Source: Roseibium sp.
Lineage (GTDB): Bacteria; Pseudomonadota; Alphaproteobacteria; Rhizobiales; Stappiaceae
NCBI GenBank assembly: GCA_017643925.1
Contig: JAEPML010000007.1
Coordinates: forward strand, 124,001-188,000
DNA length: 64,000 bases
Direction of reading: 5' to 3'
Position numbers and translations under genes: made by a program. The notes beneath the pieces are model-generated. The model was not told the DNA's origin. It made no database searches and worked only from the letters and a program-made list of their open reading frames with translations. The first letter of the stretch is position 1. Each line of letters begins with the position of its first letter. Positions 19,470 through 29,100 of the stretch are shown piece by piece.

Positions 19470-20480
19470 ATGGTTACCAAAGTAGCAATCAACGGTTTTG
19501 GCCGCATTGGCCGAAACGTCCTGCGCGCCATCGTGGAATCCGGTCGCACCGATATCGAGGTCGTTGCCATCAACGATCTCGGCCCGGTCGAGACCAATGC
19601 TCACCTGCTGCGCTATGATTCCGTTCATGGCCGTTTCCCGGTTGACGTGAAAGTCGAGGGCGATACCATCTCCGTCGGCGGTGGCAAGCCGATCAAGGTA
19701 ACCGCGATCCGCGATCCGAAAGAACTGCCCTGGGCCGAACTCGGCGTTGAAGTCGCCATGGAATGCACCGGCATCTTCACCGCCAAGGAAAAGGCCTCCT
19801 TTCACCTGGAAGCCGGCGCCAAGCGCGTTCTGGTCTCCGCACCGGCCGCCGGCGCTGACAAGACCATCGTCTATGGTGTCAACGACGATGCGCTGACAGC
19901 GGACGATCTGGTCGTCTCCAATGCGTCCTGCACCACCAACTGCCTGTCTCCGGTCGCCTACGTCCTGAACGAAACCGTCGGGATCGAAAAAGGCTTCATG
20001 ACAACGATCCACTCCTACACCGGTGACCAGCCGACCCTGGACACCATGCACAAGGATCTCTACCGCGCCCGTGCGGCCGCCATGTCCATGATCCCGACCT
20101 CCACCGGTGCCGCCAAGGCCGTTGGCCTGGTACTGCCGGACCTGAACGGCAAGATGGACGGCGTGGCGATCCGCGTCCCGACCCCGAACGTGTCTGTTGT
20201 CGACCTCAACTTCATCGCCAAGCGCGAAACCTCTGTCGAAGAGATCAACGCCGCGATCAAGGAAGCAGCCGACGGCAAGCTGAAGGGTATTCTCGGCTAC
20301 ACCGAAGAGAAACTGGTCTCCACAGACTTCAACCATGACAGCCACTCCTCGGTCTTCCACATGGACCAGACCAAGGTCATGGACGGCACTTTCGTGCGCA
20401 TCCTGTCCTGGTATGACAACGAGTGGGGCTTCTCCAACCGTATGGCCGATACCGCCATCGCAATGGCCAAACTCATTTAA
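19470..20480 (+). CDS. gap: Glyceraldehyde-3-phosphate dehydrogenase, type I
   Basis: 336 residues from ATG 19470 ([20 protein letters not shown]) with GGGAG just upstream. Rossmann NAD-binding domain, catalytic cysteine in [13 protein letters not shown], and catalytic-domain signatures [16 protein letters not shown] ([13 protein letters not shown]) and [12 protein letters not shown]. Full length. A strong terminator follows the gene, so it can be expressed apart from pgk and fba. Confidence 0.97.
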   Translation: MVTKVAINGFGRIGRNVLRAIVESGRTDIEVVAINDLGPVETNAHLLRYDSVHGRFPVDVKVEGDTISVGGGKPIKVTAIRDPKELPWAELGVEVAMECTGIFTAKEKASFHLEAGAKRVLVSAPAAGADKTIVYGVNDDALTADDLVVSNASCTTNCLSPVAYVLNETVGIEKGFMTTIHSYTGDQPTLDTMHKDLYRARAAAMSMIPTSTGAAKAVGLVLPDLNGKMDGVAIRVPTPNVSVVDLNFIAKRETSVEEINAAIKEAADGKLKGILGYTEEKLVSTDFNHDSHSSVFHMDQTKVMDGTFVRILSWYDNEWGFSNRMADTAIAMAKLI

Positions 20481-20497
20481 TCGATTAGCAATGCAAA

Positions 20498-20527
20498 AGA
20501 GCCGGGATTGCTCCTGGCTCTTTTTTT
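20498..20527 (+). terminator. Strong rho-independent terminator of gap
   Basis: Stem AGAGCCGGGA (20498-20507) and TCCTGGCTCT (20512-20521), TTGC loop, one G-U pair, followed by seven T. It lies 17 bases after the gap stop. Confidence 0.92.
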
Positions 20528-20835
20528 GCTCGTGAAACAAAACCAGCACCACCAAGCCGGGTCACCTTGAGTCTCTCCCCCTTCACGCGGGAATCTCACA
20601 CGCAAAACTTTTGATGAGTGCATCGAAAGTACCTTGCAGCATGACTGTTTTTGGAGTGTTGGATTTCTCGCAGCGTTTGGTGTCGGATTCTGTTTCATTG
20701 ACAGGTCGAGATCCTGGACGCCACAGAGAGTGCAGTCGCTGACGGCCCGTTGTGGATGGTTCAAGATCGAACACAGTGAAAATCCCGGAAACTCCGCCCG
20801 ACCGCCAAGCTTTCCTCCAGTCGGCCGGAGAACAC
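20528..20835. other. Intergenic region between gap and the LysE-type gene
   Basis: About 308 bases with no convincing gene. It presumably carries the promoter for the LysE-type gene and pgk, because the gap terminator closes the upstream unit. A TTGACA at 20698 is the only good -35-like hexamer, but no matching -10 stands at 16-18 bases. Confidence 0.4.
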
Positions 20836-21459
20836 GTGCTCGAACTTCTTACCGTCATTTCGCTGACCATTGTGGTTGCAATCGTACCTGGACCCGATTT
20901 TGCCGTTGTTTTGCGCAACGCCCTGGTCGGCGGTCGCCTCGCCGGCATCATGACAGCGCTCGGCATCGCACTGGCGCTTGGCGTTCATGTCACCTACGCG
21001 CTTGCCGGCATCGGCCTGATCGTCTCGCAGTCGATCTTCCTGTTCAACGCATTGAAGCTGATCGGCGCTGCCTATCTGATCTTTCTCGGCGTGACGATGT
21101 ATCGGACAGCCTCGAAGGATATGCCTGCCAACGGAACCTTGAACGGAATGCCGCCGCTGAAAGCGCTGCGCTGGGGCTTCTTCACAAATGTGACAAATCC
21201 CAAGGCCACCATGTTTGCCCTGAGTGTCTTTTTGCAGGTCACGTCCCCGACGACCCCGCTCTGGACCCAGATCGGCTATGGCGTGATAATGGCAAGCGGT
21301 GTCTTCCTTTGGTTCGTCCTTGTGACCTTCTTCTTCACGCTGCCCGCTGTCCGACTGCAGTTCACACGGGCCAAACTCTGGCTGGAGCGTTCATTTGGCG
21401 TTCTTTTGACCTTGTTCGGCATCGGTATCGCTGTCACAACCAATTCCACCCGTCCCTGA
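20836..21459 (+). CDS. LysE/RhtB-family amino acid exporter
   Basis: 207 residues from a GTG at 20836, which has CCGGAG six bases upstream and gives the normal family N-terminus (LELLTVISLTIVVAIVPGPDF). An in-frame start at 20752 would add a 28-residue polar extension unlike the family. Six predicted membrane helices, with GFFTNVTNPKATMFALSVF in the middle as in LysE/RhtB proteins. The substrate is unknown. It sits between gap and pgk, 15 bases before pgk, so it is likely in the pgk transcript. Confidence 0.87.
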   Translation: MLELLTVISLTIVVAIVPGPDFAVVLRNALVGGRLAGIMTALGIALALGVHVTYALAGIGLIVSQSIFLFNALKLIGAAYLIFLGVTMYRTASKDMPANGTLNGMPPLKALRWGFFTNVTNPKATMFALSVFLQVTSPTTPLWTQIGYGVIMASGVFLWFVLVTFFFTLPAVRLQFTRAKLWLERSFGVLLTLFGIGIAVTTNSTRP

Positions 21460-21474
21460 CCAACTGGTGTTTCC

Positions 21475-22668
21475 ATGGCTTTCAAAACTCTTGACGATCT
21501 CACAGACATTGCCGGCAAGCGAGCGCTTGTCCGCGTTGACCTGAACGTGCCGATGGACGGTGACAAGGTCACCGACACGACCCGTATCGAACGGGTTCTG
21601 CCAACCATCCGCGAACTGTCCGAGAAAGGCGCAAAAGTAATCCTGCTTGCGCATTTTGGCCGCCCGAAGGGCGAACGTGTTGCGTCCATGTCCCTTGCTC
21701 CGGTCGCCCCGGCAGTTGCAAAGCTTCTCGGCAAGCCCGTCGCCTTCGCCAATGACTGCATCGGTCAGGACGCGGAAGACGCTGTTGAGGCCATGGCCAA
21801 TGGCGATGTCGTGCTCCTGGAAAACACGCGCTACCACAAGGGCGAGGAAAAGAACGACCCGGACTTCGCCAAGGCACTCGCTGCAAATGGCGACATTTAC
21901 GTGAACGACGCCTTTTCTGCAGCGCACCGTGCCCACGGTTCCACGGAAGGCATCGCGAAGCTGCTGCCGGCCTATGCGGGCCGGACGATGCAGGCGGAGC
22001 TCGAAGCCCTCGGCTCAGCCCTCGGCGAGCCGGTGCGCCCGGTTCTGGCAGTCGTCGGCGGTGCAAAGGTATCTTCGAAAATCGACCTCCTGGAGAACCT
22101 CGTTTCCAAGGTCGACATGCTGGTCATCGGCGGTGGCATGGCCAATACCTTCCTGGCTGCCAAGGGCATCGATGTCGGCAAATCCCTGTGCGAGCATGAT
22201 CTGGCGGACACCGCCAACAGGATCATGGCCGCGGCGGACGCTGCCAATTGTGAAATCGTGTTGCCGGACGATGCGGTCGTCGCCAGGGAATTCAAGGCCG
22301 GGGCGGACAACGAAACCGTCGCGCTCGATGCGATCCCGTCAGACGGCATGATCCTCGATGTCGGCGCCGCCTCCATCGCAACGGTCACGTCCAGGATCGA
22401 TGCCGCAAAGACCCTGGTCTGGAACGGTCCGCTCGGCGCCTTCGAGATTGCCCCCTTTGACAAGGCAACGGTCGCGGCAGCGAAACACGCGGCAAACAAC
22501 ACCAGGGCCGGCAAGCTGAACTCCGTCGCAGGTGGCGGCGACACGGTTGCGGCTCTGAACCATGCGGATGCTGCCGAGAGTTTCTCCTACGTCTCCACAG
22601 CGGGTGGCGCTTTCCTGGAATGGCTCGAAGGCAAGGAACTTCCTGGCGTGAAGGCCCTCGAAGCCTGA
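21475..22668 (+). CDS. pgk: Phosphoglycerate kinase
   Basis: 397 residues, full length. Makes ATP from 1,3-bisphosphoglycerate. Family motifs: [47 protein letters not shown], and the nucleotide-binding end [11 protein letters not shown]. Follows the LysE-type gene by 15 bases. Confidence 0.97.
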   Translation: MAFKTLDDLTDIAGKRALVRVDLNVPMDGDKVTDTTRIERVLPTIRELSEKGAKVILLAHFGRPKGERVASMSLAPVAPAVAKLLGKPVAFANDCIGQDAEDAVEAMANGDVVLLENTRYHKGEEKNDPDFAKALAANGDIYVNDAFSAAHRAHGSTEGIAKLLPAYAGRTMQAELEALGSALGEPVRPVLAVVGGAKVSSKIDLLENLVSKVDMLVIGGGMANTFLAAKGIDVGKSLCEHDLADTANRIMAAADAANCEIVLPDDAVVAREFKAGADNETVALDAIPSDGMILDVGAASIATVTSRIDAAKTLVWNGPLGAFEIAPFDKATVAAAKHAANNTRAGKLNSVAGGGDTVAALNHADAAESFSYVSTAGGAFLEWLEGKELPGVKALEA

Positions 22669-22768
22669 TCTGCCAGAAGCGGGCTGTACCCGGCTCGCTG
22701 CAAACGAACAATCCGGACTGCCGCGTTCGCGCGGCAGACCCTTGAATGGCTATCCTGGAGGGATCGGA

Positions 22769-23137
22769 ATGCAGCGCAGTTTCACGAATATTCTCACAGA
22801 AGAGGTCGCCACCACGGCCGCGTTTTACGAAACGCTTCTTGGACTGACCGCCAAGTTCTCCTCCGACTGGTTTGTCAATCTCGCTGACCCGGACAACCCG
22901 GCCCTGGAACTTGGCATCCTGAAACAGACCCACGAAATCGTGCCCGCGCGAGCCCAGAAGGCCACTGCGGGCATCATCCTGACATTCGTCGTCGACGATT
23001 GCGATGCGGTTTACCAGCGTGCGCAAGAGATGAATGCCAACATTGTCGAAGCGCCGCGGGAAATGCCCTATGGCCAGCGTCGCATGATTCTGAGAGATCC
23101 GGCTGGAACGTTCATTGACGTCAGCTCGTTGATCTGA
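22769..23137 (+). CDS. VOC (glyoxalase/bleomycin-resistance fold) protein
   Basis: 122 residues from ATG 22769, which has GGAGGG nine bases upstream. Single vicinal-oxygen-chelate module pair: VATTAAFYETLLGLTAKFSSDWFVNL and the C-terminal half ending with RMILRDPAGTFIDVSSLI. It resembles short dioxygenase-like or resistance-like VOC proteins; the substrate is unknown. It stands between pgk and fba, 100 bases after pgk. Confidence 0.8.
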   Translation: MQRSFTNILTEEVATTAAFYETLLGLTAKFSSDWFVNLADPDNPALELGILKQTHEIVPARAQKATAGIILTFVVDDCDAVYQRAQEMNANIVEAPREMPYGQRRMILRDPAGTFIDVSSLI

Positions 23138-23373
23138 TCACATCGATATGCACCGGCCTGGACAGGCAAATTAATTCGAAGACCAAATTAATATCACTGA
23201 GAAGTTTTCATGCATGTCGTTGTAATTAAATTGATTTAGACAGCGTCTGCCTCTTTCCATGCAGGAAAATCTTGTTAGAACCACCTAAGATTGACGCACC
23301 GCAATACCCGTCCTGCGTTTTGGGCTAACATCTTGCCAGCCCGATCTTAACCGGACCTTTGGGGAGACACTTG
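23138..23373. promoter_or_regulatory. AT-rich fba upstream region with direct repeats
   Basis: 236 bases, clearly richer in A and T than the genes around it, that probably contain the fba promoter. AAATTAAT occurs twice as a direct repeat (23168-23175 and 23185-23192, 17 bases apart), and a related AATTAAATTGATT lies near 23224. These could be a regulator site or simply AT-rich upstream DNA. Confidence 0.4.
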
Positions 23374-24441
23374 ATGGCACGTATTACCCTTCGCCAGCTT
23401 CTGGATCATGCCGCTGAAAACGACTACGGCGTTCCGGCGTTCAACATCAACAACATGGAACAGGCACTGGCCATCATGGCCGCGGCTGACCAGACCGACT
23501 CCCCTGTTATCATCCAGGCATCCCGCGGTGCCCGCTCCTATGCCCACGACGTCATGTTGAAACACATGATGGATGCCGTTGTGGAGATCTATCCGCATAT
23601 TCCTGTCTGCGTGCATCTGGACCATGGCAACGCTCCTCAGACCTGCATGACCGCCATTCAGGCCGGCTTCACTTCTGTCATGATGGACGGTTCCCTGGAA
23701 GCGGACGGCAAGACTCCTGCGAACTGGGACTACAATGTCGGCGTCACCAAGACCGTGACTGACATGGCCCATCTCGGCGGCATCTCCGTTGAAGGCGAAC
23801 TGGGTGTGCTCGGTTCCCTGGAAACCGGCATGGGCGACAAGGAAGACGGCCACGGCGCCGAAGGCAAGCTCAGCCAGGACCAGCTGCTCACTGACCCCGA
23901 AGAAGCGGTTAAGTTCGTTCAGGAAACCAAGGTCGACGCGCTCGCGATCGCCATGGGCACCAGCCATGGCGCCTACAAGTTTACGCGCAAGCCGGACGGC
24001 GAAATCCTCGCCATGCACGTCATTGAGGAAATTCACCGCCGCCTGCCAAACACCCACCTTGTCATGCATGGCTCTTCTTCCGTTCCGCAGGACCTGCAGG
24101 ACATCATCAACCAGTATGGCGGGGAAATGCCGCAGACCTGGGGTGTGCCGGTCGAGGAAATCCAGCGCGGTATCAAGAACGGTGTCCGCAAGATCAACAT
24201 CGATACGGACAACCGCATGGCCATCACCGGCCAGATCCGCAAGGTGCTGACCGAGAACCCGGGTGAATTCGACCCGCGCAAATACCTGAAGCCTGCGCGC
24301 GAAGCCATGCAGAAGCTGTGTGTCGAACGTCTGGAAGCCTTCAACACCGCGGGCCAGGCCTCCAAACTGACAAAGATCGTCACGCTTGCGGACATGGCAG
24401 CCCGTTATCAGGACGGCAGCCTGGACCCGAAACTCGGCTGA
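23374..24441 (+). CDS. fba: Fructose-bisphosphate aldolase, class II
   Basis: 355 residues from ATG 23374, with GGGGAG upstream. Zinc-dependent aldolase of the Calvin-cycle subtype: [19 protein letters not shown], zinc-ligand region [40 protein letters not shown] and [14 protein letters not shown]. Acts in glycolysis and gluconeogenesis. No rubisco or phosphoribulokinase genes are present nearby, so the CbbA-like subtype does not by itself indicate carbon fixation. Confidence 0.96.
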   Translation: MARITLRQLLDHAAENDYGVPAFNINNMEQALAIMAAADQTDSPVIIQASRGARSYAHDVMLKHMMDAVVEIYPHIPVCVHLDHGNAPQTCMTAIQAGFTSVMMDGSLEADGKTPANWDYNVGVTKTVTDMAHLGGISVEGELGVLGSLETGMGDKEDGHGAEGKLSQDQLLTDPEEAVKFVQETKVDALAIAMGTSHGAYKFTRKPDGEILAMHVIEEIHRRLPNTHLVMHGSSSVPQDLQDIINQYGGEMPQTWGVPVEEIQRGIKNGVRKINIDTDNRMAITGQIRKVLTENPGEFDPRKYLKPAREAMQKLCVERLEAFNTAGQASKLTKIVTLADMAARYQDGSLDPKLG

Positions 24442-24480
24442 ACGGCTGCGACCGGCAGCACGAATTTCATTCACTTTATT

Positions 24481-24507
24481 GAAAGAGGGGCCTTGCGTCC
24501 CTCTTTC
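24481..24507 (+). terminator. Hairpin downstream of fba
   Basis: Stem GAAAGAGGG (24481-24489) and CCCTCTTTC (24499-24507) with a nine-base loop. The following T tract is weak, so termination may be partial before the ThiE-like gene. Confidence 0.6.
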
Positions 24508-24559
24508 GCCGTCTTTAGGGACAAGAAACGCCTAGAAAACCATCAACCAGGACTTTGCC

Positions 24560-25201
24560 TTGAACCGCCCTCGCCTCTTTCTCGTTACGCCACCGGAATT
24601 CGACCCGTCCGACCTGGCTCCGAAACTCAAGCAGGCCTTTTCGGGTGGCGATATCGCTTGCGTCCTGATCTACATGCCGGATGCGGGCACCAAAGAAGTG
24701 CAGGCGGCAGCGGAAATTCTTGTTCCGGTCATCCAGGAAGGTGGCGCAGCCGCAATCGTATACCGGGACACGCAGGCAGCAGGACGCTCGGGCGCTGACG
24801 GTGTTCACGTCGACACCTCCCTGGAGGACGTCAAGCTGGCCGTAGAGAGTTTCCAGCCGGAACGAATTGTCGGAACCGGGGGCACGAAGCTCAAACACGA
24901 CGCCATGGAATGGGCGGAAACAGGTGTCGATTATCTTTTCTTCGGCAAGCTGGATCTTGTCGAGAAGGAAAACGCACACGACAAGACGCTGACCGGGGCC
25001 GCGTGGTGGGCAGAACTGTTCGAGACACCCTGTGTCGCATTGGCCGGCAATGCCCTGGCAACCCTGAACGACGTCGCGTCAACCGGTGCCGACTTCGTCG
25101 CCCTCAAGGACGCTGTCTGGAAGTCGGCCGACGCGCCTGCAACAGTGGTTGAACAAGCGAATCGTATCCTGGAAGCGCATCCCTTTCCTGAAGTCGAATA
25201 G
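24560..25201 (+). CDS. Thiamine-phosphate synthase-like protein (TIM barrel)
   Basis: 213 residues, TTG start at 24560 with AGGA seven bases upstream. ThiE-family fold: LFLVTPPEFDP at the start, AIVYRDTQAAGRSGADGVHVDTS in the middle and a glycine-rich phosphate region near the C-terminus. Key ThiE signatures are altered: the usual NDR motif reads VYRD, and the TxTK phosphate-loop region is not recognisable. It is therefore probably a paralogue rather than the main thiamine synthase. It follows fba and leads into the Sel1 gene 6 bases later. Confidence 0.75.
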   Translation: MNRPRLFLVTPPEFDPSDLAPKLKQAFSGGDIACVLIYMPDAGTKEVQAAAEILVPVIQEGGAAAIVYRDTQAAGRSGADGVHVDTSLEDVKLAVESFQPERIVGTGGTKLKHDAMEWAETGVDYLFFGKLDLVEKENAHDKTLTGAAWWAELFETPCVALAGNALATLNDVASTGADFVALKDAVWKSADAPATVVEQANRILEAHPFPEVE

Positions 25202-25207
25202 GCAACG

Positions 25208-26326
25208 ATGGCTGAACCGAACCCGATGGCAAAAGTGAGTTCCTGTCTTCGCGCAGCGATTGTTCTGGCCACCGTGATCGCGTCTGCCCAGGCGACGACA
25301 CCGGCATGGTCTCAGGACAAAAATCCTGATGGCGCCCTTGCTGAAAAGCCCTCGCAGGAGGAAAAACCTCCCGTCCTGATCGATGTCACGACAGCTGACA
25401 AAACCGTCTACAGCATTGTGGACAGCGGCCCGCCGAAACTGGACGAAGTTGAGACCGCAACAGCTGCGACCGCCTACAGCGCGTTTCAGCGCGGCTGGTT
25501 TCTGACGGCACTCGGGCTGGCAACGCCGCTGGCCGAGCAGGGTGACACAGCCGCTCAGGCATTGCTCGGCGTCCTTCATGAAGCCGGACTTGGCATCCGT
25601 CAGGACAAGACGAAGGCAGCGGACTGGTACGGCCTGGCGGCCGGCAAGGGAGACATCGGCTCCGCGCTGCAACTGGCACAGCTTTACCTGCTTGGATCGG
25701 GTGTCGAGGCGGACAAGAAAAAGGCCGCTGACCTGTTCGAACAGGCTGCGAATGCCGGAAATCCATCTGCACTTTACAACCTGGCGCTTCTTTATCAGGA
25801 GGGCGAAGGCCGGCCCTTCAACGAGCAGAAGGCGCGTGAGCTTCTGGAGCAGGCGGCCTCGCTTAACGATCCCGAGGCGCAATATGCGCTCGGCCTCAGC
25901 TATATTGAATCCCAGACCGGGTTGAACGACCCGGGTCAAGGCGCCTTCTGGCTTGGGCGCGCGGCACGGCGCGGCCACACATCCGCGCAGATCTATTACG
26001 GGATCCTGCGTTTTCAGGGAAAAGGTGTTGAACCCAACGAGTCAGAAGCCGCCGACTGGTTCGAACGGGCCGCAACGGCAGGCAACCCGGTGGCCATGAA
26101 CCGGCTCGCCCGCATCTACGCCCATGGCCGGGGGCGCGAACAGAATTTTGCGGCAGCTGCCGGTTGGCACCTCATTGCCAGAACATTCGGCGTTCCTGAC
26201 TTTGCGCTGGACAGAATGGTTGAGACTCTCGACGACCTGACAATGGAAGAAGCCAGAAAACTTGCCGAACAATATTCGGCAACGCTGATGGCGCCGACTG
26301 AAAATCCGGAACAGGAATCTCCGTAA
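25208..26326 (+). CDS. Secreted Sel1-like repeat protein
   Basis: 372 residues: signal peptide (hydrophobic core about 15-27, cut near AWSQ), a Thr/Glu-rich linker, then about six Sel1-like TPR repeats (roughly 95-340), for example AADWYGLAAGKGDIGSALQL, AADLFEQAANAGNPSALYNL and AADWFERAATAGNPVAMNRL. Probably a periplasmic scaffold for protein-protein contacts. A start at the seventh codon is possible. It sits six bases behind the ThiE-like gene. Confidence 0.85.
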   Translation: MAEPNPMAKVSSCLRAAIVLATVIASAQATTPAWSQDKNPDGALAEKPSQEEKPPVLIDVTTADKTVYSIVDSGPPKLDEVETATAATAYSAFQRGWFLTALGLATPLAEQGDTAAQALLGVLHEAGLGIRQDKTKAADWYGLAAGKGDIGSALQLAQLYLLGSGVEADKKKAADLFEQAANAGNPSALYNLALLYQEGEGRPFNEQKARELLEQAASLNDPEAQYALGLSYIESQTGLNDPGQGAFWLGRAARRGHTSAQIYYGILRFQGKGVEPNESEAADWFERAATAGNPVAMNRLARIYAHGRGREQNFAAAAGWHLIARTFGVPDFALDRMVETLDDLTMEEARKLAEQYSATLMAPTENPEQESP

Positions 26327-26484
26327 ACCTTCCGATACAAGCCGCTTTCGTAAGGGTTCTTGCCTTTTTTCCTTGAATCCGCGCTGCTTTTGTGGTGGAC
26401 AGGCGCCAGCAATTTCTCGCGAACCGGCGTCCGCCGGATGTCGCGCTGCATCAGATCCATACAAGTCGAGAAGTCAGTCGTTCC

Positions 26485-27048
26485 ATGAAAATCAACGGAA
26501 ACGAAATCAAGCCCGGTAATGTCCTCCAGCATCAGGACACCCTTTGGGCGGTCGTAAAGGTTCAGCACGTCAAGCCGGGCAAGGGCGGTGCTTTTGCGCA
26601 GGTCGAGATGAAAAACCTGCTCGACGGCCGCAAACTCAACGAGCGTTTCCGCTCCGAAGACAAGGTCGAGCGCGTACGCCTGGAACAGAAGGACTTCCAG
26701 TACCTCTACACCCAGGACGACATGCTGATCTTCATGGACACCGAGACCTATGAGCAGCTGGAACTGCAGTCCGAATTCGTCGGCGACCGCGCTGCCTTTC
26801 TCCAGGATGGCATGATGGTCACCGTGGAACTGCACGAGGAACGTCCGATCGGCATTACCCTGCCCCAGCACGTGACGCTGGAAATCACGGAAGCCGATGC
26901 TGTGGTCAAGGGCCAGACGCAGTCGTCATCCTACAAGCCTGCTCTGATGGAAAACGGCGTTCGTGTCATGGTACCTCCCTTCATCACCGCAGGCGAACGG
27001 ATCATCGTCGACACCGGCACCCTGGAATATGTCCGCCGCGCGGACTGA
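26485..27048 (+). CDS. efp: Elongation factor P
   Basis: 187 residues from ATG 26485 ([13 protein letters not shown]). Relieves ribosome stalling at polyproline stretches. KOW-like N-terminal domain with the tip KPGKGGAF, where the lysine at position 33 is the expected modification site, followed by two OB domains ([18 protein letters not shown] at the end). No EpmA or EpmB gene is visible nearby. TolA in this window is proline-rich and a plausible client. Confidence 0.96.
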   Translation: MKINGNEIKPGNVLQHQDTLWAVVKVQHVKPGKGGAFAQVEMKNLLDGRKLNERFRSEDKVERVRLEQKDFQYLYTQDDMLIFMDTETYEQLELQSEFVGDRAAFLQDGMMVTVELHEERPIGITLPQHVTLEITEADAVVKGQTQSSSYKPALMENGVRVMVPPFITAGERIIVDTGTLEYVRRAD

Positions 27049-27119
27049 CCCACCTTTTTTACGAGACTTCTTTTGGTGTGCCTTGCAACACGGGCACACC
27101 CAACAACAAGTGACAGACA

Positions 27120-27926
27120 ATGGCCCGCACAGCACTCCTCAACGTGATGGTTCAAGCCGCGATCAAGGCCGGTCGCAGCCTGGTCCGTGATTTCGGCGAA
27201 GTGGAAAATCTCCAGGTCTCCCGCAAGGGTCCCGGAGACTTCGTGTCAGCCGCCGACCGCCGGGCAGAGGAAATCGTGCGGGGCGACCTGATGAAAGCCC
27301 GCCCGACCTTCGGGCTGGTCATGGAAGAAAGCGGCGAAGTCGAAGGCACGGACGGCCAGCATCGCTGGCACATTGATCCTCTCGACGGGACGACGAACTT
27401 CCTGCACGGCATCCCGATTTTTGCAACATCGATTGCATTGGAGCGCGCCGGTGAAATCGTCGCCGGTGTAATTTACAACCCGGTTATGGACGAGCTCTAC
27501 ACGGCCGAACGTGGCAGGGGAGCATTCCTTAACGATCGCCGCCTCCGCGTTGCTGGGCGAACCGACCTGCCCGACATGGTGTTTGCGACCGGGCTTCCCT
27601 TCATCGGCAAGGGCGATCACGGCCGCACCTTGCGCGAGCTGCGTTACATCATGCCCGAGGTTGCCGGCATTCGCCGCGCCGGGGCTGCGGCACTGGATCT
27701 TGCCTGGACTGCCTCCGGCCGCCTCGACGGCTATTGGGAACGCGACCTGAATTCCTGGGACATCGCGGCCGGCCTGCTCATGGTCAAGGAAGCCGGTGGC
27801 TTCGTCTCCGATCTTTCCGGCAAGAACAAGATGCTCGACAGCGGCGATGTCGTTGCTGGCAACGAGGACGCCCACAAGCATTTGCTGAAGCTTTTGAAAA
27901 ACGCAGAGGCCCCGTCCCAGGCCTGA
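27120..27926 (+). CDS. suhB: Inositol monophosphatase family protein (SuhB-like)
   Basis: 268 residues. Magnesium-dependent phosphatase with EESG (about 67-70), DPLDGTTNFLHGIP (about 88-101) and NSWDIAAGLLMVKEAGG (about 216-232), all metal-binding signatures. SuhB relatives also act in ribosomal RNA antitermination; which role applies here is unknown. It follows efp by 71 bases and ends in a terminator. Confidence 0.93.
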   Translation: MARTALLNVMVQAAIKAGRSLVRDFGEVENLQVSRKGPGDFVSAADRRAEEIVRGDLMKARPTFGLVMEESGEVEGTDGQHRWHIDPLDGTTNFLHGIPIFATSIALERAGEIVAGVIYNPVMDELYTAERGRGAFLNDRRLRVAGRTDLPDMVFATGLPFIGKGDHGRTLRELRYIMPEVAGIRRAGAAALDLAWTASGRLDGYWERDLNSWDIAAGLLMVKEAGGFVSDLSGKNKMLDSGDVVAGNEDAHKHLLKLLKNAEAPSQA

Positions 27927-27955
27927 TCCCAAATCCCCAGGATCAATATTCTTGG

Positions 27956-27983
27956 CGTGCGTGGTTTTTCCACGCGCGTTTTT
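27956..27983 (+). terminator. Terminator of the efp-suhB unit
   Basis: Stem CGTGCGTGG (27956-27964) and CCACGCGCG (27970-27978, one G-U pair) with a five-T loop, then TTTTT. It begins 30 bases after the suhB stop. Confidence 0.8.
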
Positions 27984-28106
27984 CGACGCTATCCAAACCT
28001 AATTGGGTGCCATGTCACGATTCTAGGTTTTCAACCTGTTAAAAATCACGCTATCAATTCAATAAGACACGCTCATTTGTCGGCAACAGGTGATTGATAG
28101 CGCAAT

Positions 28107-29096
28107 ATGGCCCGCGAATTTGACCCCTACAGCCTGTCCAGTCCACGGGCCTATCTGACTTTCATGATCATCTTCCTGGTGATCGTCGCGTTTATCGCCT
28201 TCATCCTGTTTCCGCAGATTTCAACCGCCTTCATGAGCAATCCGGGCCTGAACGGGCTGATCGTTCTGGTTGGCGTTTTCGGCATCCTGCTTCTGTTCGG
28301 ACGTGTCATCCGATTGTTTCCCGAAATATCCTGGGTCAACAGTTTCCGCATCGGCGATCCCGCGCTCGATACAAGGTCGCCCGTGCTTCTTGCCCCGATG
28401 GCGGCGCTGCTGGGAAACAAGGCCGGTGACATGGCGCTGACGCCGACAACGGCGCGCTCCATTCTCGATTCCATCGGCATGCGACTAGAAGAATCCCGCG
28501 AAATGTCGCGATACCTGACGGGCCTGCTGGTCTTTCTCGGGCTTCTGGGCACCTTTTGGGGGTTGCTCCAGACCGTCAGCTCCGTCGGCGCGACCATCCA
28601 GTCACTGGATGTCGGTTCAGGCGATGCCAATGTCATTTTCGAAGACCTGAAGGCAGGTCTCGAGGCCCCTCTCTCAGGCATGGGCACGGCGTTTTCTTCC
28701 TCCCTGTTCGGCCTGACGGGTTCTCTGGTTCTTGGCTTCCTGGACCTTCAGGCGGGCCAGGCGCAGAACCGGTTCTACAATGAACTCGAGGACTGGCTCT
28801 CCACGGTCACGGATATCGATCCGGAAGACGGTGCATTCGCCACGTCCGACGCACCGGGTGTCGAACAGATCCAGGCCTCAATTCAGTCACTCCAGAAAAG
28901 CATTGAAGAAGGCGGAAGCAAAAACGCTTCCCAGGCGATGGCCAATCTGGCCGAGGGCATTCAGGGCCTGGTCAAGCACGTCCGCTCCGAGCAGCAGATG
29001 ATGCGTGACTGGGCAGAATCTCAGGGCGAACAGCAAAAGCGGATCGAGTCCCTTTTGACCTCGATCGCCTCCGCCTTCGACCGCGCGAAGGAATAG
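28107..29096 (+). CDS. MotA/TolQ/ExbB-family proton-channel protein
   Basis: 329 residues. Two N-terminal membrane helices (about 17-39 and 46-66), a cytoplasmic loop, then the MotA/TolQ/ExbB core with helices at about 137-160 and 195-217 (YLTGLLVFLGLLGTFWGLLQ and GMGTAFSSSLFGLTGSLVLGF), and a polar, helical C-terminal tail (about 245-329). The pore-lining LGLLGTFWGL block is well conserved. It is paired with a MotB/OmpA-like gene four bases downstream. It is not TolQ (found at 5979) and no flagellar genes are nearby. Function unknown; a proton-driven envelope device is inferred. Confidence 0.87.
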   Translation: MAREFDPYSLSSPRAYLTFMIIFLVIVAFIAFILFPQISTAFMSNPGLNGLIVLVGVFGILLLFGRVIRLFPEISWVNSFRIGDPALDTRSPVLLAPMAALLGNKAGDMALTPTTARSILDSIGMRLEESREMSRYLTGLLVFLGLLGTFWGLLQTVSSVGATIQSLDVGSGDANVIFEDLKAGLEAPLSGMGTAFSSSLFGLTGSLVLGFLDLQAGQAQNRFYNELEDWLSTVTDIDPEDGAFATSDAPGVEQIQASIQSLQKSIEEGGSKNASQAMANLAEGIQGLVKHVRSEQQMMRDWAESQGEQQKRIESLLTSIASAFDRAKE

Positions 29097-29100
29097 CCGA

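Noticed and set aside
19374..20555. 393-codon minus-strand frame antisense to gap
   Set aside because: It runs through the gap terminator and has no family features. Shadow frame.
17337..24441. Calvin-cycle cbb operon
   Set aside because: tkt, gap, pgk and fba occur together, but there is no rubisco or phosphoribulokinase gene, and the block has its own glycolytic logic.
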